DNA of 64,000 nt from Puccinia triticina (lineage: Eukaryota; Basidiomycota; Pucciniomycetes; Pucciniales; Pucciniaceae). The notes beneath the pieces are model-generated. The model saw only the letters and a list, made by a program, of their open reading frames with translations, was not told the origin of the DNA and did no database searches. This document shows positions 22,744 through 34,908 of this stretch, one piece after another (positions within the stretch are counted from its first letter, which is position 1; each line of letters opens with the position of its first letter). A program made the position numbers and the translations under genes. The stretch covers positions 2,728,001-2,792,000 of the forward strand of contig NC_070559.1 in assembly GCF_026914185.1 (NCBI RefSeq), read 5' to 3'.

Positions 22744-24090
22744 TTGATCCTTAAGGGAGGTGGGTGCTTGAGTATTCCAGAGAGGGTTATATTGAGGGGA
22801 AAAGACTTTGATTTTGGTGCCATATTCAGGATTGGCTTACCACAGCGGTTTACAAATCAGGATATCAAGGACCTGGTTCAGAGATGGAAGGAGAAGGGCC
22901 GTGTGTTTTTGGTTGTGGACTTTCAGGACTTTAGGAAAACTTGGCAGCCTATTCAATCTTATCTGCTGCGGAAGGACCACATCAATTCCGTGGAGGAGAT
23001 CAAGCAGCTGTATTACCAGTCGTTCTCACTTGGTGTTCAGGAGCGCATTTGAGACCAGTTAATCAAGGACAAGACGATTATCACAACTCAGGATAACCGG
23101 TTCAAGCTTCCGGCATTTTAGACCTTGAATAAGGCAGTTGAGGAGGTTATGAAGAACCAGACAGCCCTCAACTTCAAAGTGTCTTGTGCCAAGGTCCCCG
23201 TCCTGGCCAGTCCGTTCAGGCATTCAAACAATATTATCCAGAAAATGGAGGCGGATATTCAACCAAAGGAAGCGCCTTCACAAGCTAGGGCTCCGGCAAC
23301 GGTGGACAAGATAGAGCGCATGCTTCAGTCATTCAATCAGTGTATTGACCAGAAGTTGGCGGCTCAGGAAAAGTCAGCGCCAGCGCGAGGCCCAATGTTT
23401 TGTTACTATTTTCACAGGGAGGGCCACGGATTTGGACACTGTGCTGAGTTACAGAAGGATAAGGATGCAAAGCTTGTAGAGCAGAGGGGTGGTAGTTTGT
23501 TTTTCCCAAACAGTGCTCTCATCCCCATCAATAATTCTCAACCTATTTGACATGTAGTGGCGTCCTATCAGCCAAAGTCGGCTGTGGCTAACATGGAGGA
23601 GCCCAAGCTTTGTGCTGTGTGTGGATCCTTGGACCCCTGGCAGCCACCATCCATCTAGTCTCAATCTTTTTCGGGAATGTACCAATTGGATCCAGCCTGA
23701 AAGAGGCATGAACCTTCAAAACCCTTCAAGGCTCATGCAGTGCCTCTGTTGGCAGCAAGGAAGCCGGTGCAAAAGGCTGCAACACCCAAGCTGGGATCTG
23801 ACACCAAGGACATGGGCGTGGAACCCAAACCTTTTGAGCGCATTCCAGCGGTGTCTCCTACTCCTAGTTCGGAAGAAGACCCTTCAAAGGACAGTCCAGC
23901 AGCATCAGTAGCGCCTAATTCATTGTCTCAGTCTCCCAGGGTGAGTTTTGATTGCGGTGTCGCTAAGGACCACCCCAAAGCGGTGTGGAACTACTCAAAG
24001 GTGAGAATAGAGCTTGGAAGGGAAATGGATAGCAACACTAGTACTAATGTAAGCTATGCAAGGGTGCTGATGAGGCTGCCTTCCTGAATA
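22744..24090 (+). pseudogene. Gag of a rust LTR retrotransposon, broken
   Basis: The Gag-like core GKDFDFGAIFRIGLPQRFT and DFRKTWQPIQSYLLRKD is at 22795-22985; stops at 23050 and 23119 interrupt it. A second part (23125-23550) ends in a zinc knuckle in which the second cysteine is Phe: CYYFHREGHGFGHC, instead of C-x2-C-x4-H-x4-C. A Pro/Ser-rich tail with AVWNYSKVRIELGREM ends at 24087. The reading frame changes at about 23550-23740. No protease or RT follows. Confidence 0.6.
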
Positions 24091-24510
24091 ATACTGCGGG
24101 GATGAGAGTAACACTAAGACAAAGAAGAAAAGGTGTGGCTGATTTCTACTTGATCTTAGGAGCTAGTACTATGAGCTGACTACTGACTACTGAGGGTGAG
24201 AGGGTTGGAGCAGTGATGGAAGAGGGGAAAGCAATGGCAATGGTTTAATAGCAATGGGTTCAGGAGCAACAGCAATTATATCAATGATTAATGTGTGATG
24301 AGTAATTTCTACTATAATTTCTGTATCTAAATTTCTGCATAAATCTTCCATGAGGTACAAGTGAGGGGGGAAGGATAGTTCTTATATGAAGGAAGGATGA
24401 GAACAGAAAATGAGGAATTTTGGCTATGGGAATAAAGGTTGTACAAATAGGGAAAGGTTCTGGTTATGGGAAGAAAAGATTGTACAAATGGGGAAGGTGA
24501 TGTGAACATA
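24091..24510. other. no gene seen
   Basis: Purine-rich DNA with short direct repeats (TGTACAAATNGGGAA at about 24447 and 24481). Probably part of the preceding retroelement. Confidence 0.35.
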
Positions 24511-24929
24511 GTACCAACAATGCTGCAACCGATGCGATGCAATGCATGTATTGGCTGATACAGTGCATCACATTGCCTTGCCAATACATGAAATCTGCAA
24601 AATCGTGCATCGCATTGGCAGTCCCGATGCATGCTTTTCAAAAAGCTTGCATTGCATCGGCAGGTCAATGCACTACCGATGCACTGTATCGTCGATGCAA
24701 TAAAGCCTATATCAAGGCCGATACCACTAAAAATGCATCGCATCGGCGGACCGATGCATGCAATGTGATAAAGTGTGCATTGCATTGGCCGTCCCGATGC
24801 ATGCTTTTCAAAAAGCCTGCATCGCATTGGCAGGATGATGCAATACTGATGCAGTGTATACCAGATGCAATTTGATGCAATACAGGCCAATGCGCGATAC
24901 TTGCATTGCATTGGTTGCAGCGTTGGTAC
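24511..24929. mobile_element. MITE built of GATGCA hairpins
   Basis: Terminal inverted repeats GTACCAAC..GCTGCAACC at 24511 and the complement ending at 24929. The interior is filled with GATGCATG/GCATTGCATC motifs. Two inner blocks of about 75 bp (near 24605 and 24777) share CCGATGCATGCTTTTCAAAA. No coding capacity. Confidence 0.75.
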
Positions 24930-25033
24930 CAACTTGTAATGATGAGCACTACTGAAAGGGGTAAGCACAGATCCAATGATGTAATGTGTACAATAGGCAT
25001 AGTACATAATGAACAATGTATGTAAAGGGTTTA

Positions 25034-25861
25034 GAGCATTTCCACTGCGGGCCCTAAATCGGGGCCCTAGTTGGAAACTTCAGGAGTTTACTGCCTCAAC
25101 CCAATCCACCGTGGGTGCTATTTGCGTCAAAAATTTACGACCGTCCCTAAATATCAACCTCGAGTCCCTACATGTAGGGACTCACTAGGGACTCATTCAT
25201 CCCCCTCAACTCCCTTTCACACACCAAACTCCTCGTGAAACTACAGCTCACCCCATCACTCACACCCCAAATGTACAATCCCTTCACATGATGGCCAAGG
25301 CAGGCCGGCTATCAAGAGGTACTCCCCTTGATGGCCCGTTTGTTCCGGTCATTGAGAGGAGTACATTCTCCCCTTGATGGCCGGTTCTTTCCGGTCATCA
25401 AACATACTCCCCTTGATGGCCGGTTCCTTCCGGTCATCAAGAGGATACTCCCCATGATGACCGGAACAAACTGGTTTGTTCTGATCATTGGTTTGTTCCA
25501 ATTATCCAGGGGAGTATATACTCCCCACAATGACCAGAACAACCTGGATTGTTCCGACCTCATCAAGGGAGGTACATATTTACTCCCCTAGATGGCCGGT
25601 TTGTTCCAGTTATCAAGAGGGGTATATACTCCCCACAATGACCAGAACGGCCCGCTTTGTTCCGATCATCAACAAGAGAACTCCCTTTGATAACCGGGTG
25701 GATTTGACAGGGGAGTGGACCGGGGGCAATGTATGCCTTTCATGAATTTTTAGAGACTCTTGCGGTGTATGCCGCAGCAGTTTGGGGCGCTAAAACTGGC
25801 TGCGCACTGCCAGAGATCAAATTTTAGCGCCCCAAAAATACCGCCCGCGGTGGAAATGCTC
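25034..25861. mobile_element. PIF/Harbinger-type MITE with TTA target duplication
   Basis: The terminal inverted repeats GAGCATTTCCACTGCGGGC and GAGCATTTCCACCGCGGGC (18 of 19) are flanked by TTA on both sides (25031-25033 and 25862-25864), which is typical of Tourist/Harbinger elements. The middle (25310-25720) is a run of hairpins built on TACTCCCC/GGGGAGTA and GATGGCCGG/CCGGTCATC. No transposase inside. Confidence 0.8.
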
Positions 25862-25864
25862 TTA

Positions 25865-26200
25865 GTATGTGAGAAATTATCTGTAAAAGGAATGTAATGT
25901 AATGATTCAAGTAAGTTACTAATGAAATGAGTGGTGTAACTCATGAAGACTGTAGGTTTTCTGTAAGTCTTATATCCTCTATAGCTATTGAACCATTGAA
26001 GATAAAGGGGTACTATCCAAGTATATTAAAGCTTCAGATTCATGAAAAAAAAATTCAAGGGTTTCCCCTGCAAACATCAATATCCAAAAAAAAAAAATTC
26101 AGGGTTTCCCCTAACAACAACATTTACACAAAAAATTACAATGGTTTCTCCACAATTAAAATAACAAACAACCCGCCACAGGTCTCCCTCTACAAAATTT
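25865..26200. other. no gene seen
   Basis: AT-rich with a three-fold AAAAAAATTCA(A)GGGTTTCC motif at 26045-26110. Probable left flank of Helitron 1. Confidence 0.35.
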
Positions 26201-27350
26201 GGAGACATTAATTAACACTACCAAGAAAAAAAAACCACAACCGGCCGCCCAATCCCAGCAAGCTGAGATACCACGGCCAACCGTCCATCCCTGTCTAGCA
26301 GGGTCAAAAAACGGTTGAGATGATGACCCCCAGCGGTTAAGCAAAGGGGGGGCCACCGAATAACCCCCGACAAACTGCGCAACTGCAACAGCGGCCGGGG
26401 CGAGACGACCTCCCAGCCGGAAGCACAGCCGGGGGGTCGCCTGGCTTCAACAAGAAGAAAACGCCCTCCTTTTACAAACACTTTCCACCTCCATATCCCA
26501 AACCATCGAACAACCGCACATGCCCCTGTCACTTTCAAGCTTGACGCCACTTGACGCATGATTGGACCCCGGCTATACAGTCCGCCGACTACAACCGCAC
26601 ACGCCTTGAACCCTAACTCGGCTTCGAACCCTGACAACGCAAATATTAGCCTTGCCAAACCTCCATGCTTCGTCGTACGTCCACTTTGGTTATTTACCCC
26701 ATGTTTCAACCCCCCATTCTCACCATACCAGCGCCGCTCCAACCCTGACATCGGTTACATTGCCCCCGCAACGTTCATATACTTATACGTCGTCGTCAGA
26801 GAGTTTCGATCAATCGAGGCGCTCTTATCTTCGCCCCGTCAAGTACGCCCGTTCAAATTACCCTGCGCCTCGGCGCGCTCGAGCAATCCATCAAAGGGGC
26901 TGGCACTCAGCAACAATCAAAGGCAACCCTGACAACTCAATTGACGCACAACGCCTCGCCACACATGTTAACTCAATCGGGTCGATCTTTAACTACACTC
27001 GCACGACCCGCTCACCAACTCCATTCCATCAGACGCCGTCAAGACGAACCCTTGCTTGGCATATCGCCAGCTAATCGTAACGGCCCGGGGATCATATACA
27101 CGAGACCGTTTAAAAGGCCCTGTGACGGAACCCTGACAACACCACTGTCACCTGACGCCTCGCCTGGCAAATCAAACAAATCCGGTCAAATGTTGTGGGT
27201 ACCCTCGCGACGGCTCACCAACTCCTTTTCCTCAGACGCCGCGGCAACGAACAACTGTTTAGCATTTTGCGAGCCAATCCTAGCGGCACGCGTACCATAC
27301 ACACAAAATGAATTCAATTTCGCGAGTCGGTGGCCGAATATTACCCAGCA

Positions 27351-27359
27351 ATATAAAAC
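27351..27359 (+). promoter_or_regulatory. TATA box of the first OB-fold gene
   Basis: AATATAAAA about 170 bp above the start codon at 27524. A similar TTTATATAA lies near 29788, above the Rep-helicase gene. Confidence 0.35.
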
Positions 27360-27523
27360 CAGCGAGTTCTTGATCGATTATTTCACATTCCTCACCCATA
27401 CCACATTTTCCATCCAAACGGTTTACCTCAACTCCAGCCCCTTTTGAACACAAGCGCTCTCTACCCGCAACGTCATCCTCATATTCCACTGGTAATAATT
27501 CAAGCATTCTAATACACACGCTA

Positions 27524-28856
27524 ATGCATCCGCTGACTGTTTGGCTCACCTTGTCGAACTTGATAACTGATGCAGAACACGATGTCATCGTTGAGGGCTC
27601 CCAACCATCCAGTCTCATTCTCCAGTCATTTTCAACCTCTCGAAGCGGTGAGCCCCAGACCTTGCCTGATATAAGATTCGGCGTTACTGATTTATCGTGA
27701 ATCCAGTCGACAACCGACAGTGTGCGAGCCAACCAGTACGGCTTCGTCAAAACAATAAGTTTCTTCCAATGCGCCGGAACAGCGAACAACAAACGCGAAA
27801 ACTTCCAAGTGGATCTTGTCGCAAATACCGCCCTCAACAATCTTCTTGAGCCAGGCACAATTTATTCGATATCCGGTAAAATGATCGCGATGAACAACGG
27901 CTCGCCACCGTTGTTGACTTATAGCCAAGACGTAGTTACTCCCGTGGCTGCCACTGGTGGGGAGCAACCGGACTTTGCAAATAAGACTTACATTACCAGT
28001 CTCGGCATGGTTACTCATTGTCAGGAAGTAGTCTCAGATTCGCCAGATGCGGCGGTCTGCCTTGAGGTCACAGTCGCCCACTCCGATTGGGATGCAGAAG
28101 TAAGTCGCCGTTAACAATACACATGCCTAATACTAACTTGTTTTTGAAGGCCCGCTGTATTAAGAAATTCGACGTCAAGTATGTTGTCCCCGGGTCTAAG
28201 AATCTTATTAAGACCCACACCCTATACGTCGTGGGCCGCGAGGTAAACATATTCGGACGTTTGGTCGACTTCAACATGGAGTCTCAAATGGCTGTTGTAC
28301 AGGTATGAGAATACCCAAGCTAATTTTAAAGATATAACTAACGCAATCGATCTATCAGGTCGCCCACGTCAGTGTCACGAACGGACATCAGATTGGTAAA
28401 TTGAGCGGTTTTGGCCAAAATTTACCAGCTACCAGCTCTCAAATTCAATTGTCCGTGGAATTTCCTTATCCCACTAAATGTTGTGTTATCTTGCAATCAT
28501 GACTGACACCGGCAACTAGAACTAAGTTCTCCCCAAAAAAAGTGTGTGGAAACGTTTCACAATCGTCATCCAAAACCGCGTCACAGCCCCGTACTCCTGA
28601 AGCGCCTGCAACAAAAGCCCGCGCTGCAAAAAAGGTAAAATGTAGTCAAAAGGAACCACCGACATCGTCGGGTGGCAAAGGGAAGCAAAAGGCACTCGAA
28701 GAATCTGAAGACGAAGAAGAAGATGAGGAGGATGATGACGACGACGAAAATGAAAGCAAAGAAGAAATCCACACTCCTGTTCCCACGAAGTCAAAGCGCG
28801 GCCGCCCACGAAAGGATATCCTCAAAGAGGCGGCAAAGAATATGAAGAAGTTTTGA
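27524..28856 (+). CDS. RPA-like OB-fold protein A of Helitron 1
   Basis: Single-strand-DNA-binding helper commonly carried by Helitrons. Exons 27524-28099, 28150-28302 and 28359-28856; introns of 50 and 56 nt. The OB-fold part includes NLLEPGTIYSISGKMIAMN and NLIKTHTLYVVGRE; exon 2 is 153 nt, exactly as in the Helitron 2 homologue. The C-terminus has an acidic stretch (EESEDEEEDEEDDDDDENES) and then KRGRPRKD, an AT-hook core. Two TGA codons lie in frame, at 27698 (after TDLS) and 28500. The second could be removed by an extra intron 28396-28542, whose phase fits; the first looks like a real mutation, unless splicing starts later. Product assignment rests on similarity to the 45-kb copy and to protein B. 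Confidence 0.6.
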
Positions 28857-30385
28857 GTTATATGGCATGCAATTTTCTTTCCAGCAGAGTTATGTCGTCT
28901 ATATGGCGACCTTCTTACAAATTACACGCTATCCGAGGAAGCGCCGATCTTATGCTGTCTTTCTGAGCGCGTCCCTTTGGGCCTGAACTTTTCCTCCTGT
29001 TGTGTTTTTTCCTTCATACTAAGGTCATTTGTGACTCATTCTGCTGCTATATTTTCAATTCACTTTTCTCCTCATGTGTATACTCCTGTAAGCCGTAAAT
29101 TAGCGGCCAATCGTACTTGAGCTTGACCATTATTCTCAAGAAAGTAGCTACTGCTCGTGTATGTGGAATTTATGTAGTTCCCACGACAGTCATAACCGGA
29201 CATTTGAAAGATCAATTGGATTGCCAGTTTACAGCAGTTTACCTGATACTTTGAAGCTGATAGTCAATTGAATGGCAAGCCTTACGGCAGAAGGCGATAA
29301 TTTGTCATGCAAAGTCGCAAAGTCGACTTGTCAATTGGCTAGGGGTTGGTTTTCAAAAGACGACGCTAACAATTTCATCAGAACTGGTGTTTAATCAACA
29401 CACCGTATGAGCTTGGCCCTGGTTGAAACCTTCTCCTTCGTGGTCGTCAGCCACTACGGCTGAATGACTCTGATCCATTCGGCGAGATTATTAGCGTAAG
29501 TCGAGGTGAGACTTGGACTGAGACGAAACATTTTTGCTTGATAAAATCTACTATACTTGCGACGCGTAATTAAGCTGTAAGTTGATGTTACTTTGTCCAT
29601 CGCCTTGGGGTAGTTACATGTCAATTAGCCCAAGTCTGCTCACAACAACAGATAAGCAGTTACAAGACACAATAAGCTTCCGGTCATCACTTTCGGCGTA
29701 GGTTCTGCTCGAGCTTCATCTTGCCCGCGAAATACTGGTCGATAACCAAAGCGTCAACGTGACCTTAGTGTATGTTGACGGCAAGCTTTATATAACCAGA
29801 GTTGAATTCAAATAATCTATCTGATCTGACTCGCTTCCCATTATTACTCCGCAGGACGCAAAGGTCATAACCTGCACTACTTTCACATTTGGCAACCGTT
29901 CAGCCTAATCATCACTGGGACGGATTGAGTTGGCCTGTTGATCACACCGTCAGACTACGCAGAAGTGAAAACATCAAACTTACGCTGCATCGAATCAGCC
30001 TGTCGTACGTATATCAAATCATTTGTCTATGATAACTTAGGCTTCAATAATATTAACGTCCTTCGTCATGATCCATTTACTGTCGGCGAGTATAGGGTGT
30101 CGACTAACCTTCAACACTCAAGTAATACTAATATCTACCACCGTATGATCATGTCGTTGTCTCGTGTCACTATTCAAAATGTTTATATCCTGACCACAAG
30201 TTAACACCTTGTTGTGCGCAGAGTTCAACCTTGTCGTGCAGATCAATTTTCAAGCCGAACACCTAAGCCTATAGCGTCGGGAGCGGATTCATTTATACAA
30301 CAAGGCAATCGCCGCATCAATGTGAGTGAAGTCGTCATGGTGATTTTATCGGTGATCGACTCATGGGTTGTTCAAATGAAAGCAG
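28857..30385 (+). other. spacer between OB-fold gene A and Rep-helicase
   Basis: About 1.5 kb without a convincing gene. A frame of 88 codons at 29938-30204 is unassigned. A TATA-like TTTATATAA is near 29788. The first exon of the Rep-helicase may lie here, because the frame from 30386 does not begin with an obvious Rep start. Confidence 0.4.
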
Positions 30386-33300
30386 ATGATCGAGTCGAAG
30401 GGGAAAGTCTCGAATAGTACGAAGCCGACGTGGGAAGCATCATTGCGCCATTGTTCGGCGTACAGCGTACCTCATCGCCTCGGGCCATGTAATAAGACGT
30501 GCGCCGGCTGTGCTGCGCTCCATTGGAAAGACGAAGCCATCATCATTGACCGGCCAAAAAAGAACGTAATGTACACAATGTGCTGTCAAAAAAATAAGGT
30601 GACAATACCATTTGCCGACAATTCTGCGCGCAAGTATCCTGAATTCTTGAGACAGCTACTCATCAGGAAGGACGAAGGTTAGATTTTCGCCTGACCCTCA
30701 ACAAGCAAAGTATTGATCGAGTTAAATTTGTAGATTCGATTCATTTTCAACAGTTGGCGCGCATGTACAACAATGCTGTTTCTTTCACGTCTCTCGGGGC
30801 AACTATTGACCCATCTGTCCAAGGACCGTATGGCTTAAATGTTTTCAAAGTCTCCGGGGCTCTTACGCACTTGATTTCTAGCTTGGAGCCCACAGCCGGT
30901 GGTGACCCCGGGTTCGCGCAAATTTATGTTGTTGGGGACAAAGGACTTCGCGAGGCCGAATTCCGAGTTGACAAAGCACGGGGCATCAATGGCGACATCG
31001 GGAGGGCATCACATATGGATCCTAATCTCGTACTCAAGCTTATGCAGTTTTTGTCGGCAAATAATCCTTACACTAAAACGTTCTGTTCAGCGAAAGAGAT
31101 ACTTGAAAGGTCGAACGCGAAAACAATCAAATTGCAAGGCGTCCCAACAGCAGGAGCGGACCCGAAACGTTACAACTGCCCAACAGTCGACGAAGTGGCA
31201 GCAATTGTGCATGGAGCTGGGGAGATTATAAGACCGCGCCAAATCGTGCTACACCGCAAAGATAACACTCTAGAATCCATATCGACTGATCACTCCTCTT
31301 ACTTTCCTCTTTGTTACCCAATTTTCTTTCTGTACGGTGAACAACAGTGGGACGATTTATTCGCATCCTCAACTTCACGCGGTAAGCCTATTGAACATCA
31401 CCTTATTACTTTTTCTTGAACTGAATTTAAATGAATATAGTCGTGAACAGGAAAGTCGGCGCACTTGAGTGGTTTTCATTTATGCTCTTCAGACGGAAAA
31501 AGAAATTCAACCCTATACTTGCAGGCCGGTCACTTCAACAAGAGATAATTGTCGACATGTATATTTCAGTTGAGGGCGGTAGATTAAGTTTCATCGTTAA
31601 CAATCAAAAAAAACTGAAAGTCAGCCAGTATAACCGCCTGCTCAAGTTGCTTTAAAACCAGTCTACAATCACGGGTCGATGTGTTATCTTACCTGCAACT
31701 TTTATCGGAAGTCCCCGCGGGATGGCTCAACTTTACCATGATGCAATGGCGATAACCCGGAAGTTCGGACCACCGTCTTTATTTATAACGATGACTGCAA
31801 ACCCTAATTGGCCTGAAATACGGGCGGAGATACCCAGCAACAACAGTTCTATCGATCATTTGACTGTGGTGACACGAGTCTTCTACTTGAAGATGTGTTA
31901 CTTATTGTTCATACTCTTGAAGATGGATTGCCTTGGAAGAGTCATTGCGTTTGTATTTACGGTAGAATTCCAAAAACGGGGATTACCTCACCTGCACTTG
32001 ATGCTCACACTCCACGAAGACAACCGCCCAACAACTCCGGAACTAATCGATGAGATCGTATCTGCAGAAATTCCTGATCAGTCATCGTCACCAGAACTGT
32101 ATGCTGTAGTGTCGGAGTTTATGCTCCACGGGCCTTGTAAGGGCAGGCCATGCTGGAATGGGAAATCATGCAAGTTGGGATACCCGAAACCGTTCAGCGA
32201 CAGGACGGTTAATGTGGATGGGGCGTATCCTGTATATTTGCGCCGCAATACTGGCCGGGTCGTCAAGAAGCATACATCAACGTTCGATAATGGCTCTGTT
32301 GTACCTTACTGTCCGTTTCTCACGAGGACATTCAATTGTCACATAAATGTGGAGGTACCTGTTAACACTTTGGCAATCAAATACTTGTATAAATATATTA
32401 CGAAGGGACATGACCAGTTGACGATGTCGGTCGATGACGGCGACGAAGTAAAGGCTTATATTGAAGGGCGTTATATCAGCGCTCCGGAAGGTTAGTTTCT
32501 TTGATTCATCCATTAGACTATTGATTGACCCGATGAATTAGCCTGCTGGCGTTTGTTTAAGTTCCCGCTCTCGGGTCAATCCCCTTCCGTAACAAGACTG
32601 AACATCCACGATAAAGACGAACAATTGGTCTATTTTGACGGCAAGGACGGACTTGAAGGTCAAATAAATACCGGGAAGGCTAGCCAAACGTCGTTGACCA
32701 TGTTCTATCAGTTGAATATCGACGACGCAATTGGTGCCGATGGGCGACACGCTCGGACATTGTTTTACGAAGAAATCCCGGGCTACTTCTCATGGAACAA
32801 GTCAAGCCAACAGTGGATCCCTCGTAAGACAAAAGTTGACGTTGTTGGCCGGATTTTTTCAGTATTGTATCTCGCAGGGGCAAAATTCTACCTGCGTGTC
32901 CTTCTCCTTCATCGTAAAGGGATAATCTCATTCGAGGATCTCAGAACGGTTGAGGGCGTGCTTTGTGAAGATTACCGGGCAGCGTGTAATGAGCTAGGGC
33001 TACTTGTCAACGACTTTCTTTACGATGAAGCGCTTCGGGAAGCGTCTTGTGTCCGAACGGGATATCAGCTGACTCGATTTTTTGCAATGATGTGCATCCA
33101 CTCTCCTCCATCCGACCCAGTAATTTTGTTCAAGAAACACTTTATCAACTTCACCGATGACTGTTCGCGAGTTGACATGTCGAAACGATTTTCGCGGCAG
33201 TTGAGTTCAAAGGAACGTTGAGTAATGGCTATGTTCAGATTGCAAGAGCTTCTGGTAGGAATGGGGGGAGACTTGTCGGCTGCAGGATTACAACTCAAGA

Positions 33301-34908
33301 AAAGGGAAGTGAGAGTTTTGAAAAGAATGCAAGCCAAGGCAATTGGCGAAGAGGATCGGAGAACTATAAAAGCTCGACTTTCTCATAATGCACGAGCGTT
33401 TAACACAAACCAGCAGGCGTTTTTTGACCAAGTGAAATCTTCCTTGACACAAACAGGCGGCAAAATGTTTTATCTTGACGGGCCCGGTGGGACTGGCAAG
33501 ACGTTCGTCCGCAACGCTTTGATTGACATGTGTCATTTGGAGGGCGCGCTGTTATCAGTCGTCGCGTCGTCCGGCGTTGCAGCATTACTCTTGAAGGGTG
33601 GTCAAACGGCTCATTTGGCTTTCAATATTCCGGTTGACGTCGTCAAGGGAGGAGAATGCCCAATTGATTCGGAAACAATACTAGGTGAATCATTAAGGGC
33701 AACTCAAGTGATCATTTGGGATGAGGCCGTCACGATCCATAAATATGCGATTGAGGCTGTGAATAGGACGCTAATGCGTCTATGTGATTCGAACTTGAGT
33801 TTTGGTGGGAAAGTGGTCATATTCTCAGGAGACTTCCGCCAAATTCTTCCCGTGGTCAAATACAATCAGTATCCGCCGGCTTGGGGTGCAACAATCAAAT
33901 CTTCGATGATTTGGCAACATGTCTTAAAGTTTCATCTAACCGAAAACATGAGACTCGCGCGGGCACTGCAGGGCAAACAGAAATCGAAGAACATCAAGTT
34001 CAGCAAAGCACTCTTGGCTCTTGGTGAAGGTGTTAATCAATCGAAGGATTTCAGCGTAATTGATCTGCCGGATGTGGCCATCAAGTCATTGTTGACTAAA
34101 GATGAAATGCGCCAAGAGTTGATTAAGTTTGTTTATAGCAATCTCGATAAAGTACACACGGAGGGGCTTAACTCTTGTGTTGAGTACTTAAACCAACGCT
34201 GCATACTTGCTCCCCTCAACCGCGACGTCAGAAAATTGAACCGCGACATAGCGGCTCGCTTGCCGGGGGTTTCGAGGATTCTTAAGTCTATCGATACACC
34301 TGATCCTGATTCATTTGGCGCCCTTCCTGAAGAGTGCCTGAATAAGATATTGATCTCCGGTTTCCCTGAACACGAAATCGAAATCAAAGTTGGTATGCCG
34401 CTTGTTGTCATTCGGAACATTGCTATCAAAGAAGGCGTCTGCAATGGTTCACGTATAGTGGTGAAGGATTTTGGAGCTAGCTTTATCATTGCATGCCTTA
34501 TGTTGGGCCCCTTCGCTGGTAAAGAAATAACCTTACCTCGTGTCAAATTACATAACGCCGGCGATGCTCGGTCGGGCCTCTCATTTTTTTGGTACCAGTT
34601 TCCAGTGGCTCCTGCATACGCGATGTCGGTAAACAAAAGTCAAGGCCAAACGCTCAATCGGGTTGGGGTTTATCTAGAAACGGACGCTTTCTCTCACGGC
34701 CAGCTTTACGTCGCCTTGTCGCGAGTGTCAGATGTCCATAACCTGTTGGTCGTTAAACCGGCAAATTGGACCGGAATCCTCAATGTTGTGCACAAGTCGG
34801 TCTTTGATACGGAGCCTCAGGCAAGTTTTTTGTGCTATCATGAGGAGTTTTTGATTTACTTGCTGACAATCAGAATAGGTGTCGAGTCATTCTTCTGACA
34901 CAGATTGA
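30386..34908 (+). pseudogene. Helitron Rep-helicase (HUH nuclease plus Pif1-type helicase)
   Basis: Rolling-circle transposase of Helitron 1. Exons about 30386-30677, 30734-31381, 31441-32490, 32542-34820 and probably 34879-34908 (last intron GC..AG, donor CAG|GCAAGT). N-terminal zinc motif CAGCAALHW..MYTMCCQK; HUH motif LPHLHL at 31986-32000; two-tyrosine motif YLYKY with Tyr codons at 32382 and 32394; helicase Walker A GPGGTGKT at 33480-33503, then IIWDEA, SGDFRQILPV, NKSQGQTLNRVG and HGQLYVALSRV. Total about 1430 codons. Two in-frame stops, TAA at 31653 and TGA at 33219, interrupt an otherwise complete protein, so this copy is probably inactive or very recently inactivated. The true start is not fixed. 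Confidence 0.85.

Noticed and set aside
24327..25016. 229-codon minus-strand frame
   Set aside because: Translation of the GATGCA hairpin MITE; Cys/Met/His-rich repeats follow the DNA motif.
26218..26751. 177-codon minus-strand frame
   Set aside because: No motif, no splice support, and it lies in the Helitron leader on the opposite strand.
26558..27447. Three overlapping plus frames of 124-168 codons
   Set aside because: Overlap one another in different frames over a diverged tandem repeat in the Helitron leader; no motif.
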